Positions 31,360-42,656 of a stretch of 64,000 nucleotides of DNA are shown here, piece by piece (position 1 is the first letter of the stretch; every line of letters starts with the position of its first letter). The stretch is from the NCBI RefSeq assembly GCF_025024155.1, contig NW_026251804.1:1-64000 (forward strand), read 5' to 3'. The notes under the pieces were generated by a model. It saw only the letters and a list, made by a program, of their open reading frames with translations, made no database searches and was not told where the DNA came from. The stretch comes from Gamsiella multidivaricata (lineage: Eukaryota > Mortierellomycota > Mortierellomycetes > Mortierellales > Mortierellaceae). A program made the position numbers and the translations under genes.

Positions 31360-34300
31360 TTACAAGTCGTCGTCAGAGTCCACCTCCATGACCTCAACCG
31401 AAGATTCTGTCGTCCGCTTGGACGATGAGTTATCTTGCCGACTTGAGTCACTGTCGCTATCGCTCGTCAGCAGTTGTGCAGGCACATAAATGTCCAAAGC
31501 TTCTCCAGACCGTTCGGCGCCCCTGACAGAGTCATCCTGTTCCATATCATCCTCTTCCTCAAGCACCTGTCTATTCAATGCTCTAGTCACCCAGTTCAGA
31601 TCCAAACCCTTGAGACTGGTCGTTTGTCCATCTGAATTCCTCATCAACGACTGTACCACTCCCTTGGTGCTACTTCCGCTCTCCGCGACCTTCTTGTTCT
31701 TGTTCTTGTCCTGTACTGATGTAGTGACATCTGGCGATTGTTCATCTTCCGTCTCCAAAAGCGCCTTCTGTGTCGCGGGCAAGACCATCATCAGATTATC
31801 GATCAGCACCTGTCGCTTCTGACTCTTCGTTAACTCCGTCTCCGGACCCTTGGACTGCCCAGCACTCTCTCCGTTCTGACGGCTATTCCGCCGCTCGATG
31901 GCCTCGCGATGGAACTGCACTACATCCTCCTTTTCAAGTTCGATCGCGAGCAATTTGCGGTGCATACGAATCGCCTCAAGGTATCGAGAATGGTTGACGT
32001 AGTACATGATCAAGAATTCCTGTCCGACCTCACGCGTCAGTCCTGAGTGCTGGTCGCAGTACCGTATAAAAAGCTGTTCCTCCGCCTCATTCATTGTCAA
32101 AAGCGAGAGCGCCCGAATCGCCTTCCTGTTAGGTTTGTCTATTGTTTAAAGTAATTAAGCAAGAGTCAGTCCCCTGCATAGCGACACGCATGTACCTGAA
32201 TTTCTTCACAAAAGAGAAGCGGGGCACGCACATACCTAAAAAGCAATGGTCAAGCAACCACTTGAACAGGCGCCCGCTCCTGTCGGCTGTGCTCAATCCC
32301 CTGTCCTTATCATCGCCATTCTTCTTGCTGGCATTCCGCGAGCGACTGGACGGAGCAACTGATCTTTGATAATAGAACGCCTCTGTGAAATCAGTCTCGA
32401 GCAGGATCTTCATCTTCAGTTCCAAGAACCGATCCGAAGACAGATCCAGGTTAGCGGCCAGAATGAACTGTCGTGCCAGGCTCGATGAGCCGTGTTTGAA
32501 AATCGCCTCAACCACGTCCTCGATCCAGTCTACTGTCAACCCTGGTCTTGAAAGATACAGCACCGCATTCTAAATCCATGAACAGGCAGACGATTAATCC
32601 ATTGATATGCATCTCGGCATGCGTAACCAAATGGCGCAAACAAAAACAGGTCTTTTTATCGTACTTTGAATTCAAAGTGATCGAGTGCCCAGAAACCGTT
32701 CATGAGGTCAACAAATTTGGGAGGAATCATGAATTCCCTCAGGAACAGCTCCTTGGCATCACCGTGTTGATTCTTCAGAAGGTAATATGCTAAGCAGTTC
32801 CTGTTGTCTGTGTCGAGGTTGCCGTTGAAATAAATGTTGGTCCACAAGTTGCGCTGCTGAGCATGATTCCTCGGTGGATAAAGTGTGCCAGCTATTACAA
32901 TGAACAACAACAAAAGAAAAAAAAAGAAAAGAAAGTCGGGTGAGTGGTGAATATCCTAGGTTGGCAACAAGAACAGTGTAACAGCGAGACTTCCGCAGCT
33001 TACCTTCCAGTTCGACAAACTCCAACAAGCGATCGTAGAATAGCTTTCCTCCCAATTTCTTGCGATGCTGCTCGATCTCCGCTAGCTCAGAGTCGGTATA
33101 GTTGAATTTGGCCTTTTCCTCAAAGAACGATCCGTAGACGGGTGCAAGTTCCCTGTGCATTAGCTCTTTTCCCTCAACTCCCTCAATCCACTCGGATTCC
33201 TTGCGGTTCCACTCAATATCGGCCGCATGAACATAATTGACGATTTTGCCGAGATAGAGTACCGTGAGCTCATATGAATTTGTCTGTGGACTGATATCCA
33301 AAAGCGTACCGCCTTCGATCGCCGTCATCTCCACGACATCCAGGTTCTGAACGTCCTTGTTACTGATTTGAACGGTTGTCAAGTTGGATCGCAATGGCGC
33401 ATGGTCGACCTGGATGGAGAATGCGCAGTGAATGCGAAGTCCATTTTCGTCTTCAGAGATTGTTGCTGCCAAGGTCTTGCCGCCTGTCGCAGCCTCGCCC
33501 TCCAGCATGGGTGGCTGAACATAGCCCAGAAGCCGGTAATCGGACCGCTGAGGGCGAAGGTAGTAGATAGAGATTGTTGGACACTCGCCGTATTCCTTCA
33601 TGCCCGGTGAGTAGCCCTGACCGACTGCCAAAAGATCCAGTGTCTCATCCTTTGTGTGCTCGAGTGTGATGCTGGTGATGGGCAATGTTTTCGATTTAAG
33701 ATCCTCAAGAGCCATGAGTACATGAAGTTTCTTACTCTCATGTGCGCCGTCGTACTTTATGACAAAGACCTTGGCCTCCGACGTTCCTGCCACGATGACG
33801 GGTATGGATCCTGCACTTTTGTTGGACAGTGTGGCGAATGATGTGATCTAGACCGTGATGGGCATTGGAGTCTTTCCTCGTTAGCATAATTGCATTGTTG
33901 ACTTGGTCCAAAACTGGGTAGCTCTTTGTAAAATAAGAAAATGCCCTTACCGATCCCTTGTTAAGTGAAATCTCATGTTCGGGTTCCTATTCAGCGACAA
34001 GTGCAGCAAGCATTAGGTATCAGGTAAGCAAAAGCTCAGCGGTAGAGAGAAAAAAAGAGGCAGAGATTCTCAACGGCTTCAAGATTGCTTCTGGACTTGC
34101 CTTCGAACAGTTCACTTGCCCTGCTTGCGAGACGGTAAATTTATAGATGGTAACCCAGCCGTCTCGATGTCCCAGGACCAAAAGCTGCCTCCGGTTTTCC
34201 TGAAGACGCACTCTGCTTTGTAAGTCCTCACCTTCCTCGTGTTCCTGCTCGTTCTCTTCTTCTTCCTCATCGATGTTGATTGATGATGAGGTTGTGTCGC

Positions 34301-34978
34301 CAGAGTTGTTTCTCTGCAGGAAGGAGGAAGATGATGACGAGCGCGAAGACCAAGAGCCGGATGAGATTAGTGGCCGATTCGAGGGGTGCGATGCGAAGAG
34401 AGGACGTGAAGGAGTCTTTCCCCAAGACTTTATCAAACGATGGCTCACCGTGATTGCTTGCTGGGCCGTCACTGTTGCAGCGGTCAGGAGCCGTGGCGCA
34501 GAGATGAGTAGTTGGAGGCGGAGTGATAACAAATTCCAGATGAAGACGTGATCCCGGTCCTCTTGCATCTCCCGCACGACAATGACAAGCGCGTGAAACT
34601 CGGCTACATATGCATCCTGAACATTCACGATAGCGATCTAGTGGCAACAGCAACAGCAACAAAGAAATAAAATAAATACAGAGATTAGAGACCATGCAGT
34701 GTGTGATTTGAACGCGTCAATGTCTGATAAGGACGACAGAGCATTCTTACTTCGCTGCTCTTGAATAGATCCCTGAAGCGCAGTTTAATATCTATGGTGG
34801 ATAATGCACCAAAGACCTTGTCCTGGCAGGTGAAGATGTCGCGGACCTCGATGAAGGTCGAGTCGAATCGATAGAACCACAGGGCATCTGCAGCCTTGAC
34901 CCCGACGAATGCAGCTCCGTGGAAGTCGTCTGGGTAGAACTCATGTGCGACGGGTCTGAATTCGGTGACAAGGGTCAT
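31360..34978 (-). CDS. ELYS-like nuclear pore protein
   Basis: Seven exons (34978-34751, 34637-34116, 33986-33951, 33847-33004, 32891-32665, 32569-32236, 32138-31360) close in frame to 989 codons. The C-terminal third carries the ELYS-like helical domain (YLLKNQHGDAKELFLREFMI, PPKFVDLMNGFWALDHFEFK, EQLFIRYCDQHSG, GQEFLIMYYVNHSRYLEAIR). Residues 1-~550 look like strands and blades of a beta-propeller (QLLVLGHRDGWVTIYKF; ITLEHTKDETLDLLAVGQGY), with a serine- and glutamate-rich insert around residue 170. ELYS tethers the Nup107 (Y) complex to chromatin. Many ascomycete homologues keep only the helical domain, so the propeller makes this closer to the animal layout; that reading is inference. The tail is acidic (EVMEVDSDDDL). 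Confidence 0.8.
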
Positions 34979-35718
34979 GGTTGTAGCAGACACGTCGCTC
35001 GGAGAGGTGAGAGTATTAGAGGAAGGAAGGAGGGAAGGTGGGAAGGAGGAAAGGGGCGATGTGGGAAGAGGGATCACGATCAAGCCAGCAAGGGCAAGAG
35101 ACAAGCCACATACGAACGAGCTTTGCTTGATCGCATTCAATTGCGCTTTTGGATGCGTTTCAAACCTATATATCACGGTGCTTGAAGACCGCCCTAGGAA
35201 AGGTGGCCGTGGCAAGATGACAACGGTGCCTTACATGGAATCCATGGGATTCATCAGATAGCCGCAGGAGGGTGAAGTAGCAGCGGTAGTTCCTCTCCTT
35301 CCCTCCCCGTTATCCTCTCCACATTCCTCTCTCTCTCTCTCTTGTCTCCATCCATGCTTGTCGCGTGTTGATGGATGGATTGGTCCAGTTGGTAAAGAAC
35401 CATTTCAACTATCCAATTGAATTCAAGGACCTTATTTCCCCGCATCCGTCTTCTCTTTCTTGCACACATCAACCAATGCACACCTCTCCTCCCCTTTAGC
35501 TCATTCCCTTGCTTCCTTTTTTTTTTATTCTTCTTTCCTTTACTCATTCCTTCTCACCTCATTGTCTTCAACTTCTTCATCCTCTTTTTCTTGATAGCAC
35601 TGTTTAACTGTCCACTCTCACCTACTCTTCTATCATCACTATCGCCACTATCGACACATTCACCCTGTCCTCTTTCCTTCTGTCTTCTCGCTCGATTGTA
35701 GTTTTGTAGCTGTCGCTT
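34979..35718. promoter_or_regulatory. 740-bp divergent intergenic region, ELYS-like / TVP38
   Basis: No gene seen. GGAAGG-rich next to the ELYS-like start (35010-35060, pyrimidine-rich on that gene's strand), CTCTCT at about 35330-35342, and long pyrimidine tracts up to the TVP38 start. Confidence 0.4.
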
Positions 35719-37855
35719 ATGAGTACCAACCTACCCCCTATCGTTATTGCCGGAGGAGGAGGAGTGGGAGTAGGAGGAGAGAGTCTTGGGTCATTGGCCT
35801 CCCCGCTCCTCGTCTCCTCGACCACCCACCATGCCCACAACCGACACCTCCACCACAGCAACAATTCCTCTTCTGCAACAACACCTGGCCACAACGCTTC
35901 TTCACCTACTTCAACAGGACTCGGATCAATACCCATACGACTCATCCAATACGGTCTCTCGGTCCTTATGCGGATCAGGGCCATGTTGCCGGCCATCCTT
36001 CGTCCTTGGTTCTGGGTTGGACTCTGGCTAGTCTTTCTGATCGTCAGTATTGCTATCTTTGCAGGATTCCATACGCGAATCTTTGAGATGTTGGAAACCA
36101 TGGCCACCTTCATCAAGGGTCTCGGACAAGCGTAAGTCGTCCAACTTGAATTTTTTTTTTATGAGCTGTGTGGCGTGGACCCTGAAAGTTGCCTGGACAA
36201 ATTCGCCGTTGGCTGCTCAGTCTCCTCACTCAATTGATCTCCTTTTCTTTTTTTGTTGCTAGTGGTCCTCTCATCATCATGCTCGGTCTTTTTTTGACTT
36301 CATTTCCTCCCTTAGTCGGATACTCGTCCCTGGTAACCATGTCAGGTATATACGAACATGTAGTGGCGGACCGAATAAAAATATAACTGTTCAGGGAATA
36401 GCACCACAGCCCGATTGACGCCCAAAACCGAACTTCATCGACTCATTGGTTGCCACGTCTTCGACTTCTCCGTCTTCGCACTCCGATTCTTCGTTCATTT
36501 GACCATCATCTCACGCAACTCACATATTTCTAACAAACTCAACCGATTGTAGGGTACGTGTATGGATTCTGGTTTGGGCTGTTGATCGCATACAGCTCGG
36601 CCCTGTTGGGATCCATCACATGCTTCTACCTATGTCGTAAATGGTTCAAGGTCCAAGTCAGGGCCCTCATGGCCAAGAAGCAGAGCATGAAGTCTGTCGT
36701 CAAGGCTGTCGAGAAGCGGGGATTCAAGGTAGGATATACAATACAACTTTTTTTTTTTTTTTTTTTTTTCTCTGCATGCCTGCGTGTATGATCCGAATGC
36801 AAGTTAGATATTTGGCTATGCTAACCTTATTTCACATTCGTCATGGACGTGGACACTTGTAGCTGATGCTATTGATCCGTCTGGCGCCCTATCCTTTCAA
36901 CGTCATGAACGCCCTCCTCTCCGCAACCCACATACCGCTCTCGACCTTTGCCATCGCCACTGCGATCTCGCTCACGAAACTCGCCCTTCATGTCTACATC
37001 GGATCCACGCTCTCATCCCTCGCCATCCTTCCGCCTCCACCCACCGACACCAACGGTCCCAATAACGACGACGGCAGCACGCCCTTGCCCACGGACGACG
37101 CGAACTCACATGGCAGGAACCTTAAGATCGTTGTCATGGCCATCAGTATGGTTCTTGGAATAGCTGTCGGAGCCTATGTCTGGATCGTTGCCAAGCGTGA
37201 AATCGAAGCCAGTGAGGGCGTACGCATCGAACGACGCAGGAAGAGAAGAGAGAGCTTGAGACAGAGTCGAGGATCGAAACGCTCTTCCTCTGGAGGGGTC
37301 GCAGCTGGTCGTGGATCAGGAAGGGTGTCCAATGTGGCGGTGGCTAGTAATAGCAGCTATCTCCTGGCAAGGGGAGGATCATCTGAAAGGTTCGATCTGC
37401 TGGGTCAAGACAACAGCGATGCCGGTGTCTCAGTCGTGGATCTGCCATTAGGAAGTGGGTCAGGATCGGATTTCGTGGGCGATGCGTTTGTTAACCATGA
37501 ATACCTGGACGACGATGAAACAGGACAGGAAGATCAGGCCCTTGTTGGCGGAAACGGGGCACAAATGCATAACCGCCGGCACTCGTTGTCAGGGACAGCA
37601 GCCATGGCGGGTCGAATTGATTATTGTAGCGACTCTGAAGAGTCCGATTTTTTGGACGATGAGGATGAGGATATGAGCGATATGGAGCGTGGAGTCGGCG
37701 ATGGCGGCGAGTCCTTTCAACTTCATGCCACAGGGATGGATATCAGGAGTCCGCAGCCATCACCCTCGCATCCTCTACGGAACTCACGGGGGACTGGGCA
37801 AGAGAGCATGGGCTGGTTTGCAGAGAATGGTATCGACATTAGCGATGGAAGGTGA
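35719..37855 (+). CDS. TVP38: TVP38/TMEM64 (VTT) family membrane protein
   Basis: Exons 35719-36131, 36263-36345, 36553-36728 and 36863-37855 give 554 codons. After a disordered His/Ser/Gly-rich N-terminus come membrane segments: WFWVGLWLVFLIVSIAIFAG, PLIIMLGLFLTSFPPLVGYS, YVYGFWFGLLIAYSSALLGS with the family motif GSITCFYLCR, then LMLLIRLAPYPFNVMNALLS (the conserved R-x-x-P-x-x-x-x-N segment), LSTFAIATAISLTKLALHVY and a last helix IVVMAISMVLGIAVGAYVW. VTT proteins act as lipid scramblases or transporters in Golgi/ER; yeast Tvp38 is in the late Golgi. The ~250-residue acidic, Ser/Gly-rich tail is not conserved and may be phosphorylated. Confidence 0.88.
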
Positions 37856-37985
37856 TGAACAGACCCTGCCTTAGCTATCCAACCAGTGCCATAAACCTCC
37901 AGTACGAGATCTACACAGGATAACGTTCTTGTTTTTGTTTGAATGGCGCAGAAAAAAAATATTACTGGAACTCATCCTTTGTATT

Positions 37986-38534
37986 TCAACCCCATTTACA
38001 ATTATATTCTTTTGCTGTCGCTACAATTTTTATTGCGCTGGATCGCTGTGCTTTGTACTCTGTACCGAACTCATAACCATTCAAAAACAACAAGAAAAAA
38101 AAAAAAAAAAGGCTCGTTAAAATAAAGCCTCTGCCTCGGAGCCAAGGGCAGAACATCAAAAACATCTTGATACCGTACCTGCGGACGGCCTTTTCTTCCT
38201 GTTGTCTCTGCATCCTTGCGCTGTGGGCCGTCTGCCGAGCAGCCCTTTTGTCCTCTTGCGCCTGCATACGAGCTGCGTGAGCCGCCTGGCGTGCCGCCTT
38301 CTGCACTTGCTGGTCACGCATCTTGGCCTCGTGTGTGGCCTGATGCACCGCCCGCTGCTCTTCCTGCGCCTGAACCCTAGCTGCCTTTGTCGCTGCATGT
38401 TCCTGGAGCAGGAGCGCATGAAGTTTTTGGCGAATACGATGTCGCTCGCGGGCCGCAGTTTGATCTTGGTTCAATGGGGCAGTGTCAAAGTCGGAGTCAG
38501 TGGACGTTGAGGGTTGATGTTCTGGACTTGACAT
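37986..38534 (-). CDS. Protein of four 18-residue helical repeats
   Basis: Start ATG at 38534 (MSSPEHQPSTSTDSDFD). Residues 48-119 are four back-to-back 18-residue units: ATKAARVQAQEEQRAVHQ, ATHEAKMRDQQVQKAARQ, AAHAARMQAQEDKRAARQ, TAHSARMQRQQEEKAVRR. Their Ala/Gln/Glu/Arg composition and 18-residue period (five helical turns) predict one long straight helix. After the repeats the frame reads YGIKMFLMFCPW and then a Phe/Leu run encoded by a poly-T tract; a GTACGG directly at the repeat end could be a donor, so the true C-terminus is uncertain (membrane anchor or intron). No family recognised. A pyrimidine-rich stretch (on the gene strand) lies just upstream. Confidence 0.6.
   Translation of the reverse strand: MSSPEHQPSTSTDSDFDTAPLNQDQTAARERHRIRQKLHALLLQEHAATKAARVQAQEEQRAVHQATHEAKMRDQQVQKAARQAAHAARMQAQEDKRAARQTAHSARMQRQQEEKAVRRYGIKMFLMFCPWLRGRGFILTSLFFFFFLLFLNGYEFGTEYKAQRSSAIKIVATAKEYNCKWG
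38178..38393 (-). repeat. 54-bp coding repeat, four copies
   Basis: Encodes the four 18-residue units described for the helical-repeat protein. Copies differ enough to be an old duplication rather than a fresh minisatellite. Confidence 0.65.
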
Positions 38535-39530
38535 TGCTTGGGGAGAATGAGGGATGTGCTCGATGGTTGAGTGGGCGAAGAAGAGGAGAGACAGAATAGC
38601 GAAGATGGGAAGAAAGAGGGAGAGGGAGAAAGAGGGAGAGAAAGAAAGAGGGAAAGATTCCCGCGACGCTGGTCAAAATAACTAGATGAGAGCGGTTCGT
38701 GCAGAGTGTGCTGTGCTGGGTTGTACTGCTCACAAAGTCATAATTCTGGCCTTTTAGACCACCTTTTTTACTACTGGCACTACTCAAATATTTCCACGAT
38801 AAAAAAATATAATTTATTTTGCATGGATTTTGTGCCAACGTCCACGAATACGAACACAAAAAGCATTGAGGAAATTTTTATCTTCCCTTGAATTGAGTCG
38901 AGCCACTACTATACCATCATGTCGAATTTGAGCTAAGCAGCAAATTATTGAAGTAATAAGCAACAGTTGCTACTACTAATCTCGAGCGGAAAAGTGATCA
39001 CAGCCGCATACAATAAGTGCATGCGCAGGCACCATAAGCATTAAGCAAATAAAAACACTGCCTTCAATAAGATATACAATAATAGCAGCCTGCGACGATC
39101 CTAAGCCTTGGTTTAAAGTATGACTGGCAGCCTTTGCCTCTTTTAGGTCTCTCTCATTCGAAGCTTGTAAGCTTCATAATAAGCCTATTTCTTCATACCT
39201 TGTTTCTTCATTCAAGCCTCGTGGGCTTCGAAGCGGGCCACTCTCTCTCCCAATTGCTCCTCCGTGAGGACCTCCTATCCCTCTTACGAATCCCTCTCGC
39301 GAACCCTTCTTGCGAACGCGATATCAGGAAGAATAACGATGCAAATTAGTAAAGTCGCAAAAGACTTGGCCGTATCTTCAAAGAGAAAATCGATAAGCAG
39401 CGTGCGCTGATTTATAGAGACGTAGGAATTAAAAGTCTCTACATATCGAAGCAGTGTGTCGGATGAAAAAAATAAAAGGGTCATGAACTGAATAGGTAGT
39501 AATAGGAGCTTGAAGCATGAGCTTATTTTT

Positions 39531-39695
39531 ATGCCTCTTCAATCTGTTGCCGTTCTGCGCAAAGATGATGGGGTGGACAAAGACTGCCGTATATGACTGA
39601 TCAACTACCGCGAACCGTTGGATATCTCACCGATCCAACGGTGTGCTGTACTCTATCTGCTAGCATTTCCTACGATTGCTCATTATCACGCGTAA
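39531..39695 (+). pseudogene. Possible decayed reverse-transcriptase fragment
   Basis: The forward frame reads SVAVLRKDDGVDKDCRI, a TGA stop, then LINYREPLDISPIQR. The order (V)(L)-x-K-x-D-G, Cys, x-x-YRE-L loosely follows the Gypsy reverse-transcriptase segment with KKDG and DYRxLN. Only ~55 codons remain and the match rests on a few residues. Confidence 0.2.
39614..39642. repeat. Hairpin, 10-bp arms
   Basis: ACCGTTGGAT and ATCCAACGGT are inverted with a 9-base loop. No T-run follows, so it is not an obvious terminator; it may be chance or a transposon remnant. Confidence 0.4.
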
Positions 39696-39970
39696 AAAAT
39701 AAAAATAAAAACGACAATGCACATTTTATTTTCTAGTAGTGGGATTTGGATTTTATGGTCCGGATCTCGTTAAAATGTCCATTTGGTCTTATTTTCCCTT
39801 TTTTGGGTCACATTGTTTCATCCACCTTAATCATATCCACGGAATTGCTTGAACATCAGAAAGTCTATTTTAATATGAAAAGTGAACAAACAAATATAAA
39901 AAAGTATCTAGATTCAAACAAGATGAAATGCCTTTGCAAAAAAAGCTGAATCTTTCACGACCCATTTTCC

Positions 39971-42282
39971 TTAGTCCTTCTTGTCCTCGTCCTTCTTAGT
40001 GTCGTCCTTCTTGATATCTTCGTGGTGCAGCTTATCCTTCAGCTTATCAAACGTCGACTTAAAGAACCCTCCTGCCGAGTGGTGTGAATCATCCTTGTCG
40101 CTTGAACTTGACGACGACGATGATGATGTCGTTCCTGGATATGTCACCTCTGCAAACTTTTCCAAAATCTCGCGCTGAGTCTTGGAAAGCGTCTTTGGCA
40201 GCGATACCCTCATTGTCACGAACTGATCTCCCTTATCGCTCCTGTTCAGCCTCTGGATTCCGCGCTTCGCTAGTCGACTCACATCATTTGGCTGTGTTCC
40301 CGAGGGCACCTTCAGTTCCACATCGCCATCTACTGTCGGAATCTTGACTGTGCCTCCCAAGGCCGCCGTCGTAAATGGGATCGTCGTCTCCGTATATACA
40401 TCGGCTCCCTGGCGCTTGAAGAGCGAAGAGGGCTTGACCCTCAGACGAACAAACACATCCCCTGACCTGCCCTCACCATGCACAGGTTTGTGACCCTTTC
40501 CACCCAACCGAATGCGAACACCCTCATCAGCGCCTATGCAATATCATCAATAAAAAGCAACAAAATGTAAGCCATATACTCGTATAACTCTTTGGATCAT
40601 TTTCTTGTATTCGCCTGACATTCCACGCACCTGGAGGAACATGCACATCGACAGTCTCATGTACGCGTACACGGCCAACACCTCCACACGTATTGCACTC
40701 CTTGCCCTTGTGCAGCATAGTGCCTACACCGCCACAGGCCTGGCATGGTGCCGACATGTGGAATCCTTGGACTGAAATCTTTTGCTGGCCAGTTCCGTGG
40801 CACACTTTACAGGTATCGGGTGCCTTTCCGCTCTTTGTTCCGAATCCATGACAAGGTTCACATGTCCTGATAGGATCGATCATCACCTTCTTAGACGCTC
40901 CTTTGACAGCTTCCATAAAGTCGATCACCAGTGGCACCTAGTTCGCAGTATAAATTGGATAGCAGTTCGTTAATAATCGCTCAGCGAACAAATAGTACAC
41001 AATATAGTTGAAAAAAAAAAAAAAAAAAAGAGAATCCTACCTCTAGATCTTCGCCGACGCTCGAGAATCCACTTGATCGACTACCGCGTGGTCCACCGAA
41101 TCCCCCTCCGAAGAAATCGAAAACGTCTTCAAAGTTACCAAAGCCGCCAGCACCGCCGGAGAATCCACCGGGGAATCCACCGGGGAAACCTCCAGCTCCA
41201 TGAGGCGAGTTGCCTAACAGAAAATGAATAGGAAGCAACATTGTAATATGTTGTCAGTAAATCGCATACAGCCAAGGCACATCTGCCAGCAGATCGAAAC
41301 AAGAAATGTTGTCAATGAAAATACCGTTGAATCCTGCATGACCAAACTCATCGTACTGGGCCTTCTTTTGTTCGTCGGACAAGATCTCATATGCCTCCTG
41401 GATCTGAACAAACTTTTCACGGGCCGCAGGATCCTTGTTCGTGTCTGGGTGGTACTGCTTCGCAAGCTACTCAAGTGTCATCCATAAAGAGAGGTGGTTC
41501 ACACGATCTGATCAACATTCACTGTTTTTACAAGACCCATGTTGGTTCAGATCCATAAAGTCGGTCGTAGTGGAAAGTTATTGATTACACACCTGATAGT
41601 AGGCCTTTTTGATCTCTGACTGAGATGCCGTCTTTTTCACCCCCAAAAGCGTGTAAGGGTCCTGTTGGCTGGCAGATGTCGGGGCTATGCGATCATAAGC
41701 ACAATGCACAATCCATTATGAGTTGGTTTCGCTGCAAATGCTGACAAGGCATTCCAATTGATCCATGAAAGAATGAAAGATCTGCAGTACCTGAAGCATG
41801 AAAGCTCCGCTATCAAAATTCCCAGCAAGATCATGGATAAAAAAGAAAAGTCAGATCATTGTGCCCCTCGGATCAAAAATTGCTATCAGATCCATCAAAA
41901 ATAACAAACGCGATAACAAAGGAGACGCACCTGTTGGCTGAGTATGGAGGGGGCAGATCCGATAGCACTGCCATGGCCTATGAAGCGATAATGCAACCAA
42001 GTGATATTAACAGATCTGATCATACAGGCAGAGTTGTTCATCTCCAACATCCTTGATCCGTTCGGAGTTATTAAAGACGATCCGTGAGAATAAAAAGTGG
42101 TGCCCAAAGATACCTTTGAGCGCACTACCGAGCTGGGCTGCATGGGTTCCGATCCTCTTGGGTCCGAGGACCGAGAAGGCTCTGGGAAGGCCCGGTACTG
42201 GCGCGGTGACACTGAACGAGGTCTTGACTGATTTAAAAGAGCATCGGGATCCGATGCGGAGGACAGTGGTGGCAGTCGACAT
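39971..42282 (-). CDS. MDJ1: Mitochondrial DnaJ chaperone (type I, MDJ1-like)
   Basis: Eight exons (42282-42114, 41977-41931, 41809-41791, 41684-41593, 41466-41325, 41213-41041, 40937-40631, 40533-39971) give 503 codons. The N-terminus is Arg/Ser-rich with RSFHAS just before the mature region, a matrix presequence completed by a 19-nt micro-exon. J domain [20 protein letters not shown] with YHPDTNKD (HPD), then a G/F region ([14 protein letters not shown]), four zinc-finger repeats ([32 protein letters not shown]), and the substrate-binding C-domain. It should stimulate mitochondrial Hsp70 in folding imported proteins. The C-terminal Ser run and Lys/Asp-rich tail (KKDEDKKD) extend beyond bacterial DnaJ. 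Confidence 0.94.
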
Positions 42283-42656
42283 TGCAATGGCGTTGACAGT
42301 AGTTCCAGTTATTTCCAGTTCGACTCGTTGTTTTCCAAGCAGGCAAAGGCAAACAGACAGCGTTGCAGGAAATTGTCGATCGAAGAAGAGAGCGAAGGGT
42401 TGCAATGGGGAAAACGGGCGGCTCTTTATTTCCTTTTTCTCCAGGGTTCCAGAAAAAAAAAGAGGTTGGGTTTTCTGTGGGCTACCTGTGGCTTGTCTTC
42501 GGAAATGGATCGCATTTCACTTTACGCGAGGCGGTCCATCCACTCAGACATTTCCAAATGCAAAGGTCGTGGGGTGACACCCAGTTGCTGTAGGCGAGGG
42601 TGTTCTCTTCTTTTCCTCACGTCTTTATTATATTCTTTTTTTTCGATCCAGCAGTT

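Larger units (their letters stand above)
38700..39970. other. AT-rich stretch without intact gene, possible TE debris
   Basis: Markedly more A/T-rich than neighbouring genes. It contains short repeats around CTTCGAAG/AAGCTTGTAAGCTT (39160-39240) and no long frame. One segment (39531-39695) resembles a decayed reverse transcriptase. The remainder shows nothing recognisable. Confidence 0.4.

Noticed and set aside
39614..39642. Hairpin as transcription terminator
   Set aside because: No T-run follows and intrinsic terminators do not apply to nuclear RNA polymerase II genes.
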